Shown here piece after piece: positions 11,018 to 21,187 of a DNA stretch of 64,000 nucleotides. A program made the position numbers and the translations under genes. The notes beneath the pieces were generated by a model, which saw only the letters and a list, made by a program, of their open reading frames with translations, had not been told where the DNA came from and did no database searches. Numbering within the stretch: the first letter of the stretch is position 1; each line of letters starts with the position of its first letter. Source of the DNA: Gammaproteobacteria bacterium MFB021 (GTDB lineage: Bacteria; Pseudomonadota; Gammaproteobacteria; Pseudomonadales; Halomonadaceae); assembly GCA_000737985.1 (NCBI GenBank), contig JNVT01000097.1, positions 1 to 64,000 of the forward strand. Direction: 5' to 3'.

Positions 11018-12304
11018 CTAGGATAGCGCAACTTGGCGCAGCGCGGTCGGTTGATCGCCACCGCTGGCCCGTGGCTTGGGCTGCCAGGCCGCCGGCAGCC
11101 GCCGCTCCAGCCATCCGCGCAGCGGCTTGACCACGTAGCGCTGCATGATCAGCGCCAGCACCACGATCAGCGTCAGATGAATCGCCATCGTCCACAGCGG
11201 GATGGCGAACTTCAGCGCCGCGTTGCCGCTCGCCGCGACCCAGCCCTCGTGCCAGCGCAGCAGTAGCCAGCGGGTGGCGCGGGCAAACGGGCCGATCAGC
11301 GGCGTGTGCAGAGCGAAAATGCACAGCGCCGCTTCGCCCAGGTGTTGTAGCCGGGCACGATTCGCCGCGCTGGCAGGCGAGGCGAAGGCAGTAGCACTGA
11401 GCAGCACCAGCGCCTGGAACGGCAGCAGCAGGCCGTTATGGGTCAGATAGTAGAGATGCAGGCCATCGAGCTTGAGCAGCCATACGCCCACCGGCACCCC
11501 GCACAACCCCAACGCCAGCAACGGATAGCGGAAACGGCGCAGCAGCTCGGCCAGCCCCTGCGTCTGCAGGGCGCGGTAGAGCAGGATGCCAGTCAGGAAC
11601 TCCGGCAATCGGAACAGCGGGTTGCGGTGCAGCATACCGACGGTGACATAGTCGAAGGCACCGCTCAGGGTCGCTACCAGCGGACCCGCCGCATACAGGC
11701 CCCACACCACCAGCAGCGCCAGGCCCCAGCGCTGCAGGCGCATCAACCGCGGTGCCAGCAGCGGAAAGCAGGCGTAGAAGAAGAGCAGTGCGGAGATCGA
11801 CCACGAGGCGCCGTTGAGCCATAGAAAACGCGGCTCCCAGGCCTGCAGCAGCGTCAGTTGGAGCGCGATGTGGCCGAGCGCGCTGGGCCAGGAGATGCGC
11901 CCGGCGAAGGCCGCCCGCGCCTCGTCGCTGAGCGGTAGATAAGGGTGGGAATTGAAGTAGACATGCACGCCCTCCGGCCGGATCGGGTACTGGAACAACA
12001 GCAACCCCAGCGCCAGCAGCATGGTAATGACGTGGATCGGATAGAGGTTGCACAGCCGCCGCGCCACGAACGCGGGGCCGCCCATCTTCATCCCCCCGGT
12101 GTCATCCAGAGCGACATGGGCGAGCAGAAAGCCCGAGAGCATGAAAAAGGTGCTGGTGGCGAAAAAGCCCATACCGATAAAACTGCGCAGCAGATCCGGC
12201 ATGTCGCTGTAGATGCCGCCGAAATGGTAGGCGACCATCCACAGCGCCATGAGAAAGCGCAACCATTCGAGACCGTGGTAGCGGCGCTTCTTGGGTGCAT
12301 GCAT
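11018..12304 (-). CDS. membrane acyltransferase 3 family protein (OafA/YrhL-like)
   Basis: 428-residue polytopic inner-membrane protein of the acyltransferase-3 family, which O-acylates surface glycans or other acceptors. The conserved N-terminal segment LEWLRFLMALWMVAYHF contains the family His, and FFMLSGFLLAHV the next conserved membrane helix; about 10 hydrophobic segments follow. GGAGGA five nt before ATG 12304 fixes the start; an upstream ATG at 12391 would add 29 polar residues. It lies 75 bp upstream of, and co-directional with, the MocA-type gene. The acceptor is unknown; the polysaccharide locus of the window is 31 kb away. Confidence 0.83.
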   Translation of the reverse strand: MHAPKKRRYHGLEWLRFLMALWMVAYHFGGIYSDMPDLLRSFIGMGFFATSTFFMLSGFLLAHVALDDTGGMKMGGPAFVARRLCNLYPIHVITMLLALGLLLFQYPIRPEGVHVYFNSHPYLPLSDEARAAFAGRISWPSALGHIALQLTLLQAWEPRFLWLNGASWSISALLFFYACFPLLAPRLMRLQRWGLALLVVWGLYAAGPLVATLSGAFDYVTVGMLHRNPLFRLPEFLTGILLYRALQTQGLAELLRRFRYPLLALGLCGVPVGVWLLKLDGLHLYYLTHNGLLLPFQALVLLSATAFASPASAANRARLQHLGEAALCIFALHTPLIGPFARATRWLLLRWHEGWVAASGNAALKFAIPLWTMAIHLTLIVVLALIMQRYVVKPLRGWLERRLPAAWQPKPRASGGDQPTALRQVALS

Positions 12305-13504
<1,200 letters not shown>

Positions 13505-13679
13505 CACCCACAGCGAGCCCCTCGCGCCGCCCGCTGGCAACACCGCTGGGCGGCGCCGTCTCGTCATGGCTCGGCCTCGGCCGAGACGGACACCGAGGCA
13601 GACCGTCATTGACGCCACACCGGCGGCGACTCACCATCTCACGCTGACGACATTTCTCTCTCTTCAACCCGGTTACACC

Positions 13680-14336
13680 ATGTCCACGCTCGACCAACGC
13701 GACACGCTGGCGCTGCCTTCAGGCCACGACAAGCTGCTGCTCCACTCCTGCTGCGCGCCCTGCTCCGGCGAGGTAATGGAGGCGCTGCAGGTCTCCGGCA
13801 TCGACTACGCGATCTTCTTCTACAACCCCAATATTCACCCCAAGAAGGAGTATCTGCTGCGCAAGGAGGAGAACATCCGCTTTGCCGAGGAGAACGGCAT
13901 CGCCTTCATCGATGCCGACTACGACACCGACAACTGGTTCGCCCGCGCCAAGGGCATGGAGTACGAACCGGAGCGCGGCATTCGCTGCACCATGTGCTTC
14001 GATATGCGCTTCGAGCGCACCGCGCTCTACGCCCATGAGCATGGCTACTCGCTCATCTCCAGCTCCCTGGGCATCTCGCGCTGGAAGAACATGGCGCAGA
14101 TCAACGACTGCGGCCACCGCGCCGTCGCCCCCTATGAGGGCATGGCCTACTGGGACTACAACTGGCGCAAGAAAGGTGGCTCGCAGCGCATGATCGAGAT
14201 CAGCAAGCGCGAGCGCTTCTATCAGCAGGAGTACTGCGGCTGCGTCTATTCGCTGCGCGACACCAACCTGCATCGCAAGGCCCAGGGCCGCGAGCTGATC
14301 CAGCTCGGGGTGCAGTACTATGGAGATGATGACTAA
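13680..14336 (+). CDS. queH: epoxyqueuosine reductase QueH
   Basis: QueH (formerly DUF208) reduces epoxyqueuosine to queuosine in tRNA and is non-homologous to QueG. The 218-residue protein shows the conserved Cys clusters: [10 protein letters not shown] near the N-terminus, [14 protein letters not shown] in the middle and [11 protein letters not shown] near the C-terminus, consistent with its iron-sulfur and active-site cysteines. ATG at 13680 is chosen because homology begins there; an in-frame ATG at 13566 would add 38 untypical residues. The Shine-Dalgarno is weak. Confidence 0.92.
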   Translation: MSTLDQRDTLALPSGHDKLLLHSCCAPCSGEVMEALQVSGIDYAIFFYNPNIHPKKEYLLRKEENIRFAEENGIAFIDADYDTDNWFARAKGMEYEPERGIRCTMCFDMRFERTALYAHEHGYSLISSSLGISRWKNMAQINDCGHRAVAPYEGMAYWDYNWRKKGGSQRMIEISKRERFYQQEYCGCVYSLRDTNLHRKAQGRELIQLGVQYYGDDD

Positions 14337-14407
14337 AAACGCGGGGATGATTAAAAACGGGGGATGATGAGTCAGAAACGCGGAACGCCGCTCATCGATC
14401 CACGAAA

Positions 14408-14433
14408 AGCGGCGACGCCAAGGCGCCGCCGCT
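14408..14433 (-). terminator. terminator of lon
   Basis: GC-rich stem of about 11 bp (AGCGGCGGCGC / GTGTCGCCGCT-type pairing with one G-T) followed by TTTTCG on the minus strand, 29 nt beyond the lon stop. Confidence 0.65.
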
Positions 14434-14461
14434 CACATACCTTCTTCTCCTCAGTGCCTCG

Positions 14462-16897
14462 TCAGCGCCCGAACACCACCTTCGCGACATCCTGATAGAC
14501 CTTGGCGAAATGCACCGTCATGCCTGCCTTGAGATAGTCAGGTAGCTCGTCGTAATCGCGCTGATTGGCCTCCGGCAGGATCAGCTCGAAGATCTCACTG
14601 CGCCGGGCGGCAATCACCTTCTCGCGGATACCGCCCACCGGCAGCACCTGGCCGGTCAGGGTCAGCTCGCCGGTCATCGCCAGCGGCCGGTCGATGCTCT
14701 GATTCTTCGCCAGCGACATCAGTGCCGTGGTCATGGTCACGCCGGCCGAGGGGCCATCCTTGGGCGTAGCGCCCTCGGGCACGTGAACATGGATGAAGGC
14801 CTCGTTGAAGAAATCCGCATCGGCGCCGTACTCGCCCAGATGACCGAGTGTGTAGCTGTAGGCGATATTGGCTGACTCCTGCATCACCTCACCGAGCTTG
14901 CCGGTGAGCTTGAAGCCGCGCGTCAGCGCATGCACCTTGGTCGCCTCGATGGGCAACGTGGCGCCGCCCATGGCGGTCCAGGCCAGGCCAGTGACCACCC
15001 CCACGCCCTTGAGCACCTTCTCCTTGCGGAACAGCGGTGCGCCGAGGAACTCTTCGAGGTTGTTGACCGAGACCTTGACCGTCTCCTGATCCTGCTCCAG
15101 CAGCTTGACCGCGGCCTTGCGCACGATGCGGTGGAGCTGCTTCTCCAGCTGGCGCACCCCGGCCTCACGGGCGTAGCCTTCGATCACCTGCTTGAGCGCG
15201 GCGTCGGTCAGGTTGATGCGCTTCTTGGGAATGCGATCGCGCTTCAACAGTTTCGGCCACAGGTGGTGCTTGGCGATCGCCACCTTCTCCTCGGCGATAT
15301 AGCCGGAGAGGCGGATCTGCTCCATACGGTCTAGCAGCGGACCGGGGATGGTATCGAGCTGGTTGGCGGTGCACACGAACAGCACCTTGGAGAGGTCCAG
15401 GCGCACGTCGAGATAGTGATCGAGAAAGTCGACGTTCTGCTCGGGGTCGAGCACCTCCAGCAGCGCCGACGCCGGATCGCCCTGGAACGACTGCCCCATC
15501 TTGTCGATCTCATCGAGCATGATCACCGGGTTCTCGACCTCGACCTCCTTGAGCGCCTGGGCCAATTTGCCGGGCATGGCGCCGATGTAGGTCCGTCGGT
15601 GCCCTTTGATCTCCGCCTCGTCACGCATGCCGCCGACCGAGAAGCGGTAGAACTCGCGCCCCAGGGCGTCGGCGATGGAGCGCCCGACCGAGGTCTTGCC
15701 GACACCCGGCGGGCCCACCAGCAGCACGATCGAGCCGCCTACGTCGCCCTTGAACGAGCCCTCGGCGAGAAACTCGATGATGCGCTCCTTGACGTCGGCC
15801 AAGCCATCGTGGTCGCGGTCGAGTACCTCACGGGCGCGCTTGAGGTCGAGCTGATCCTCGGAGGTAATACCCCACGGCAGCGAGGTGAGCCAGTCGAGAT
15901 AGTTGCGCGTGGTGCCGTACTCCGGCGAGCCGGTCTCGAGCATCGAGAGCTTGTCGAGCTCGTCGTCGATACGCGTCTGCACCCGCTCCGGTACCTGCAG
16001 GTTCTCCAGGCGCCCACGGAAAGTATCGACGTCGCTCTCGCGATCGTCCTTGGAGATGCCCAGCTCTTTCTGGATCACCTTGAGCTGCTCGCGCAGGAAG
16101 AACTCGCGCTGGCGCTCCTGCATCTGCGAGTTGACCTGCTCGCTGATCTGATTCTGCAGCTGGGCGACCTCGATCTCCTTGCGCAGCAGCGGCAGTACCC
16201 GCTGCATGCGATCCATGATCGGCAGTGTCTCCAGCACCTGCTGCAGCTCGCGCCCCTTGGCCGAGGTGATCGCCGCGGCGAAGTCGGTCAGCGGGCCCGG
16301 CTCGTGGGGACTGAAGCGGTTGAGATAGCTCTTCAGCTCCTCGCCGTAGAGCGGGTTGATCGGCAGCAGCTCCTTGATGCCGTTGATCAGCGACATGGCG
16401 TAGGCGCGCGCCTCTTCCGCCTCGGCATCCACCGGCTCACGGGGATAGGAGACCTCGACCAGATACGGCGGCGTCTTGGAGAGCCAGCGATGGATGCGGA
16501 ACCGCCGCATGCCCTGGGCGATGAACTGGATCTGGTGCTCTTCGCTCTGGGTACGGTGCACCTTCACCGCGGTACCGATCTCGGGGAAGCTGCCGGGGCT
16601 CAGCTCCTCCATGCTGACATCGCCGATGAAGGCGACACCGACCATGTGATGCGGGGTGTTGGCGACCCGCTGCATGGTCTCTTCCCAGCGCTGACGCTGG
16701 ATGATCAGCGGTTGCACCTGGGCCGGGAAGAACGGACGGTTGTGAATCGGCAGCAGGTAGATGCGCTCCGGCAGATAGTCGCCGGACGGCACCACGGCAC
16801 CGCTGGCCGACTGCCCCTGCTGCGGCGTCTCCTCGCCCTGGGCCGCGTCGCCGCCCACGTCGATATGGCTATCGGCGTTCCAATCGTGTTCGCTCAT
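14462..16897 (-). CDS. lon: Lon ATP-dependent protease
   Basis: 811-residue Lon (LonA type), degrading misfolded and regulatory proteins in the cytoplasm. The N-terminal LAN substrate-binding domain covers about residues 45-240, followed by a coiled-coil linker (QMQERQREFFLREQLKVIQ). The AAA+ domain has Walker A GPPGVGKT near residue 394 and Walker B as IMLDEIDKM. The C-terminal Ser/Lys protease domain has PKDGPSAGV (catalytic Ser near 717). AGGA 6 nt upstream supports the ATG. It is not in a clpP-clpX context here; a heat-shock-like promoter is visible upstream. The N-terminus carries a ~30-residue Gln/Gly/Asp-rich extension. Confidence 0.97.
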   Translation of the reverse strand: MSEHDWNADSHIDVGGDAAQGEETPQQGQSASGAVVPSGDYLPERIYLLPIHNRPFFPAQVQPLIIQRQRWEETMQRVANTPHHMVGVAFIGDVSMEELSPGSFPEIGTAVKVHRTQSEEHQIQFIAQGMRRFRIHRWLSKTPPYLVEVSYPREPVDAEAEEARAYAMSLINGIKELLPINPLYGEELKSYLNRFSPHEPGPLTDFAAAITSAKGRELQQVLETLPIMDRMQRVLPLLRKEIEVAQLQNQISEQVNSQMQERQREFFLREQLKVIQKELGISKDDRESDVDTFRGRLENLQVPERVQTRIDDELDKLSMLETGSPEYGTTRNYLDWLTSLPWGITSEDQLDLKRAREVLDRDHDGLADVKERIIEFLAEGSFKGDVGGSIVLLVGPPGVGKTSVGRSIADALGREFYRFSVGGMRDEAEIKGHRRTYIGAMPGKLAQALKEVEVENPVIMLDEIDKMGQSFQGDPASALLEVLDPEQNVDFLDHYLDVRLDLSKVLFVCTANQLDTIPGPLLDRMEQIRLSGYIAEEKVAIAKHHLWPKLLKRDRIPKKRINLTDAALKQVIEGYAREAGVRQLEKQLHRIVRKAAVKLLEQDQETVKVSVNNLEEFLGAPLFRKEKVLKGVGVVTGLAWTAMGGATLPIEATKVHALTRGFKLTGKLGEVMQESANIAYSYTLGHLGEYGADADFFNEAFIHVHVPEGATPKDGPSAGVTMTTALMSLAKNQSIDRPLAMTGELTLTGQVLPVGGIREKVIAARRSEIFELILPEANQRDYDELPDYLKAGMTVHFAKVYQDVAKVVFGR

Positions 16898-16944
16898 CGT
16901 TCATCCTGTATCCGTCCATGGCCGAAGCGGCCCGATATCTGTGG

Positions 16945-16972
16945 GATGTGGGCAGGGGTACGTAAGTTCAAG
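16945..16972 (-). promoter_or_regulatory. sigma32-like promoter of lon
   Basis: Minus strand CTTGAAC, 13 nt, CCCACATC, close to the RpoH consensus and with the same spacing as the candidate before hslR. It implies a leader of about 40 nt to the lon ATG. Confidence 0.45.
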
Positions 16973-17048
16973 TGAACCCGCGACCGGCTAATGACAATAC
17001 AGGATAGGAGAGCGCCACCAGCGCGGTGGCATAGGCGGCAGAAACAGG

Positions 17049-17073
17049 AAGGCCGAGCGGGATGCTCGGCCTT
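17049..17073 (-). terminator. terminator of the DUF945 gene
   Basis: Perfect 10-bp stem AAGGCCGAGC / GCTCGGCCTT with a 5-nt loop, 45 nt past the stop of the upstream DUF945 gene; short T/C-rich tail on the minus strand. Confidence 0.7.
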
Positions 17074-17117
17074 CGCAGGAGTATAGACACCGCGCCCCGG
17101 GCCGGGGCGCCTGGCGC

Positions 17118-18440
17118 TCAGGGCTGAGCGGGGGCAGCACCCGGCACCAGCGGTACCTGCTGGTCATTGAGGGTCATCACGCCATCGTCGAGCGCGATGC
17201 GCAGCGGGCCACCGCTCATCGGCAGACCCAGCGACATCAGCAGGATCGGCGGCGCTCCCTTGAGTTCGAAATGACCGTCGAGACGCTTTAGCACCTCGCG
17301 ATCGAGCGTCTCGGCGTCCATCGTGTCGAGATGCCAGTCAGCCATTCCGTCGCCGTCGAACTTGAGCTCGCCACTGCCCTGCATGTCCACACCCATCAGC
17401 GGGCTCTTCAGCGCCAGCTTGTCCACGGCCCAGCGCGGCGAGCCGGCGAAGATCGCCGCCAGCTGCGGCTTGAGCGGTGCCAGCGCCTGCGCCATCGCAT
17501 CCTGATCGTCGGAAGCCGCGGCCGCCTGAATCTCGCTGGTGTGCGCTTCGAGCGCCGCCGCCAGGGCACGATAGGCATCGCCATCGACATGATCCAGGGT
17601 CATCGCCAGCTCACCGCTGCCGAGCTGTTGATCGTCCATGGTGGTGTCGCCGAGCCGAGTCTCGAGATGCATGCGCATCTCCTTGGCATCGAGCTTGGCG
17701 TCGAGGGCGTAGCGCGAGTCGTGCGACACCAGCTTGGCGCCATCCGGCGAGACCACGGTGATGGTGGGCAGGGTGAGCGCGAGCGACTGGTCGAAGGCCT
17801 GACGGTCGCCCTGGAAAGCGCCCTCGATGGCCACGTTCTCCAGCAGCATGTTGGCGTCGGCGTCCTGCAGCTGCAGTCGCGGCGCCTGGCCATCGAGGGT
17901 GACCCGATCCGCGTGCTGAGTGAGGTTCAGCGTCAGACCCGAGAAGTCGACCTGCATCGGCCGCGCCGGGCGGAACTCGCCGCCGACTTCACCCGCCGGC
18001 ACGGTCCACTGCTGAGAGAAACCAGGCAGCGCGATCGTCGCTTCCATGCGCTGCTCGCGGGTCAAAAAGCGCCCGTTCCAGGTCAGCGGCCCGTCGCTCT
18101 GGAGCAGATCGCCGAACAGGGTCTGGTCGTCGCCGATACGCACCTGCCCCTCGCCGGAGAAGCTGGTCTCGAACAGGCCATGATCGGCCTCGTAGGGCGC
18201 CTCGATCACCACCGGCTCGATCTCGTCATCGAGGTAGCGCGCCTCCAAACGGCCGCTGGAGTGGAACCAGCCGCTGTCGACGTCAGTGCGTTCGACCTGC
18301 CACTGCGGGCTGGCATCCAGGCGTGCCACGAGCTGCGACATCTCCTGCTCGAAGCGATGGCTGGAGTAGGCCTGGGCGCCGAGATAGCCCCCGCCCACGA
18401 CGATCACGATAGCGGCACCCGCGCCGATCCACTTGCGCAT
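17118..18440 (-). CDS. DUF945 (YdgA-like) membrane-anchored periplasmic protein
   Basis: 440 residues. The N-terminus MRKWIGAGAAIVIVVGGGYL is an uncleaved signal anchor and the rest is a large soluble, probably periplasmic domain rich in short beta-like stretches. The DUF945/YdgA pattern is visible in the N-terminal QVERTDVDSGWFHSSGR segment and in later TLDHVDGDAY. The function of the family is unknown. AAGGAG 7 nt upstream supports the ATG. It is followed by its own terminator and is about 100 bp from pgpA on the same strand. Confidence 0.75.
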   Translation of the reverse strand: MRKWIGAGAAIVIVVGGGYLGAQAYSSHRFEQEMSQLVARLDASPQWQVERTDVDSGWFHSSGRLEARYLDDEIEPVVIEAPYEADHGLFETSFSGEGQVRIGDDQTLFGDLLQSDGPLTWNGRFLTREQRMEATIALPGFSQQWTVPAGEVGGEFRPARPMQVDFSGLTLNLTQHADRVTLDGQAPRLQLQDADANMLLENVAIEGAFQGDRQAFDQSLALTLPTITVVSPDGAKLVSHDSRYALDAKLDAKEMRMHLETRLGDTTMDDQQLGSGELAMTLDHVDGDAYRALAAALEAHTSEIQAAAASDDQDAMAQALAPLKPQLAAIFAGSPRWAVDKLALKSPLMGVDMQGSGELKFDGDGMADWHLDTMDAETLDREVLKRLDGHFELKGAPPILLMSLGLPMSGGPLRIALDDGVMTLNDQQVPLVPGAAPAQP

Positions 18441-18536
18441 TCCGCGCTCCTTGTCAGAGTTGATTGAGGGGTCGCTGTAGATAGTGATTCGGCGACGTCT
18501 TCTCAGGTGATGTACGCAACCCGGGACGCCGCTCGT

Positions 18537-19010
18537 TCAGTGCAGCCAGAACCACAGATGCATCACGCTCCAGGCATAGACCGCGGCGAGGATGTCGTCG
18601 AACATGATGCCGATCCCCCCGGCCACGCGGCGGTCGACCCAGCGGATCGGCCACGGCTTGATGATGTCGAACACCCGAAACACCACGAACCCCCACAGCG
18701 CCGACTCCCACGAGAACGGCACCGCGGCCATGGTCAGCCAGTAGCCGACGAACTCGTCCCACACGATGCCGGAGTGGTCGTGCACGCCGAGATCCCGCGA
18801 GGTCTTGCCGCACAGCCAGATGCCGAGCAGCGTGGCGATGCCCATCACCCCCAGATAGAGTCCCAGCGGCAAACCCGAGAGCAGCCAGTAGAACGGGATC
18901 GCCGCCAGGGTGCCGAAGGTGCCGGGGGCAAAGGGCACGGCGCCGCTGCCGAGCCCGAAGGCCAGAAAGTGGGTGGGGCGACGCCAGACGCTCTTGGGGG
19001 CCCGGTTCAT
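18537..19010 (-). CDS. pgpA: phosphatidylglycerophosphatase A
   Basis: PgpA dephosphorylates phosphatidylglycerol phosphate to phosphatidylglycerol at the inner membrane. 157 residues with membrane helices. Family residues are visible: FGLGSGAVPFAPGTFGTLAAIP near the N-terminus, IVWDEFVGYW and FDIIKPWPI in the middle, and DDILAA near the C-terminus. Its ATG overlaps the thiL stop by 4 nt, so it is translationally coupled at the end of the nrdR-rib-nusB-thiL operon. Confidence 0.95.
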   Translation of the reverse strand: MNRAPKSVWRRPTHFLAFGLGSGAVPFAPGTFGTLAAIPFYWLLSGLPLGLYLGVMGIATLLGIWLCGKTSRDLGVHDHSGIVWDEFVGYWLTMAAVPFSWESALWGFVVFRVFDIIKPWPIRWVDRRVAGGIGIMFDDILAAVYAWSVMHLWFWLH

Positions 19011-19975
19011 GCGCGTCTCTCCGCGAAATGATCCCAGCCGTCGAGCCCGGCGAACGCCTCGGGCAGGCCACCGATGCCCTCGCCGGCGACGATGCGACCG
19101 ATCGGCGTAAGCGGCAGATGCAACACCGCCAGCTGCTGCTGTGCGCGTTCGAGCTGAGCCTGGGGCAGCGTCACCAGCAGCTCATAGTCATCGCCGCCGG
19201 CGAGCACGCGGCGCTGGACCTGATCGGCGTCGAGGGTGGCGCGCAGCGGTGTTGCCAGCGGTAGTGCCGCCAGATCGAGCTGGGCGCCAACGTTTGAGGC
19301 GCGCAGTAGATGGCCGAGATCCGCCAGCAACCCGTCGGAGATATCGATGGCCGCACTGGCCAGCCCGCGCAGCGCCTCGCCGGCGGCCAGCCGCGGCTGC
19401 GGGCGCAGATAGGCATCGAGCAGCGGATGTGCCAGATCGCGCTCGCCCTGCTGCCAGCGGGCCAGTCCCTCGGCGGCGCGGCCCGGATAGCCGGTCACCG
19501 CGATCCAGTCGCCAACCCGCGCACCCGCACGCGTCAGCGCGCTGCCGGCGGGCAGCTCGCCGTGTACGGTCACGCCGAGACTCAGCGTACCGCGGGTCAC
19601 GTCACCGCCGATCAGCGCGCAGCCGCAGCGCTCGGCGAGGGCGTGAAAGCCCTCACCCAGTGCTGCAAGCCAGTCTGGGTCGGTCTCCGGCAGGGTCAAC
19701 GCCAGGGTGCACCAGCGCGCCCGCGCGCCCTTGTAGACCAGCGCGCTCAGCGCCACCGCCAGCATCGCCTCCGAGATCGCCGCCGGCGGCGCCGAGCCGG
19801 GAAAGTGCACATCCACCACCGAGGTGTCGACGCTGATCGCCAGCTGGTGGCCGGGGGTGGGGGCGATCACCGCACAGTCGTCGCCGTTGTCGACGACGAT
19901 ATCCGCCCGCCCGCTGGCGGGGCGCGCCAGGTAGCGGGAGATCAGCGCGAATTCGCTCAACGCAGCGCTGCTCAT
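19007..19975 (-). CDS. thiL: thiamine-monophosphate kinase
   Basis: ThiL phosphorylates thiamine monophosphate to the cofactor thiamine diphosphate. 322 residues, matching the ~325 of E. coli. AIR-synthase-like N-terminal domain with the Mg/ATP motif DNGDDCAVI (about residues 29-37) and SVDTSVVDVHF; the C-terminal domain includes AIDISDGLLADLGH. ATG at 19975 lies one base after the nusB stop codon, strong evidence for coupled translation; an upstream in-frame ATG at 20059 would lie inside nusB. Confidence 0.95.
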   Translation of the reverse strand: MSSAALSEFALISRYLARPASGRADIVVDNGDDCAVIAPTPGHQLAISVDTSVVDVHFPGSAPPAAISEAMLAVALSALVYKGARARWCTLALTLPETDPDWLAALGEGFHALAERCGCALIGGDVTRGTLSLGVTVHGELPAGSALTRAGARVGDWIAVTGYPGRAAEGLARWQQGERDLAHPLLDAYLRPQPRLAAGEALRGLASAAIDISDGLLADLGHLLRASNVGAQLDLAALPLATPLRATLDADQVQRRVLAGGDDYELLVTLPQAQLERAQQQLAVLHLPLTPIGRIVAGEGIGGLPEAFAGLDGWDHFAERRA

Positions 19976-19976
19976 G

Positions 19977-20477
19977 TCAACGCCGGCGAGCAGCGACCTC
20001 GGCACCCCGCAGGCGCGAGGCCAGCTTGTCGAGGATGCCGTTGACGTACTTGTGGCCATCGGTGGCGCCGAAGATCTTGGCCAGCTCCACCCCTTCGTTG
20101 ATCACCACGCGGTAGGGAACTTCCGGGCGCCGCGACAGCTCGTAGGCGCCCAGGCGCAGGATCGCCAGCTCGATGCGGTCGAGATCCTCCAGCCGGCGGT
20201 CGAGCAGCGGTGCGATGGCGGCATCGAGCTCGCGCTGATGCTGGGCGGCGTTGTGCAGCAGCTCGTGGAACAGGGCAGCGTCGGCAATCTCCATCACCTT
20301 GTGCCAGTTCTCGTGATCCTCGAGATCCTCGTCGGCGATCTGGGCGCGAAACTCGGCCTCCACTGCGGAGATAGACTTGCCGGTCATCTGCCACTGATAG
20401 AGCCCCTGCACGGCCAGCTCGCGGGCCGCACGGCGCGACTCCTGGGCCTTGCTCGGCTGACGCGACGGTGCGCTCAT
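19977..20477 (-). CDS. nusB: transcription antitermination factor NusB
   Basis: NusB binds boxA RNA with S10 and takes part in rRNA antitermination. 166 residues, all-helical pattern, with the N-terminal [16 protein letters not shown] and C-terminal [18 protein letters not shown] motifs of the family. The extended N-terminus (about 13 residues, Ser/Arg-rich) is common. Start overlaps the ribH stop by 4 nt and the stop nearly abuts thiL. Confidence 0.97.
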   Translation of the reverse strand: MSAPSRQPSKAQESRRAARELAVQGLYQWQMTGKSISAVEAEFRAQIADEDLEDHENWHKVMEIADAALFHELLHNAAQHQRELDAAIAPLLDRRLEDLDRIELAILRLGAYELSRRPEVPYRVVINEGVELAKIFGATDGHKYVNGILDKLASRLRGAEVAARRR

Positions 20478-20956
20478 GCCTCACCTCCCAGACGCTTGAG
20501 CAGCGAGACCATCTCCATCGCCGCCATCGCCGCCTCGGTGCCCTTGTTGCCGGCCTTGGTGCCGGCGCGCTCGATCGCCTGATCGATCGAGTTGACCGTC
20601 AGCACACCGTTGGCGATGGGCGTGTCGTGGGCCAGCTGCAGCGCGGAGAGCGACGAGTTGCAGTTGCCGGCGACATATTCGAAGTGCGGCGTGCCGCCGC
20701 GGATCACCGCCCCCAGGGCAATCACCGCATCCGGGCGCGACACCGTGAGCACGCGCTTGACCGCCAGCGGCAGCTCCCACGCGCCAGGCACATGGATCAG
20801 CTCGATGTTCTCTTCACTCACGCCGTGACGCATCAGGCTGTCGACCGCCCCTTCGACGAGACTGTCGACGACATGATGATTGAAACGGCCGACGACGATG
20901 GCGTAGCGCCCATCGACATCGGTGAACTGACCTTCCAGTTGCGCGATCGGTTGCAT
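20474..20956 (-). CDS. ribH: 6,7-dimethyl-8-ribityllumazine synthase
   Basis: Condenses 5-amino-6-ribitylaminouracil with dihydroxybutanone phosphate, the penultimate step of riboflavin synthesis. 160 residues; typical features include [41 protein letters not shown] (catalytic His region) and the C-terminal [13 protein letters not shown]. It follows ribBA after a 231-nt gap and overlaps nusB by 4 nt. Confidence 0.97.
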   Translation of the reverse strand: MQPIAQLEGQFTDVDGRYAIVVGRFNHHVVDSLVEGAVDSLMRHGVSEENIELIHVPGAWELPLAVKRVLTVSRPDAVIALGAVIRGGTPHFEYVAGNCNSSLSALQLAHDTPIANGVLTVNSIDQAIERAGTKAGNKGTEAAMAAMEMVSLLKRLGGEA

Positions 20957-21187
20957 TGTCGGGTTCCGGAGTCACTGCGCCTGAAGCGGATCGGGGGATC
21001 CCCTCAGGCGTACGCTAAAAAAGAGTGATTGGCCGGCGCCAGAACGAGGCGCTCGGCGCGCGAAGCCGGCCATCTTACCATGTCCCGGCGGGCGCGGGCA
21101 TGGCTCGACGCCAGCGGGCGACATGGCCGCCCAGGGGGCGGCAGGTACGGCGGCATCGCGGGCGAGATCGGCATGGCCACCATGGGG

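Noticed and set aside
9887-12304. Functional link of the MocA-type oxidoreductase and acyltransferase with the polysaccharide locus
   Set aside because: They lie 31 kb away with unrelated operons between; no shared operator or sequence evidence.
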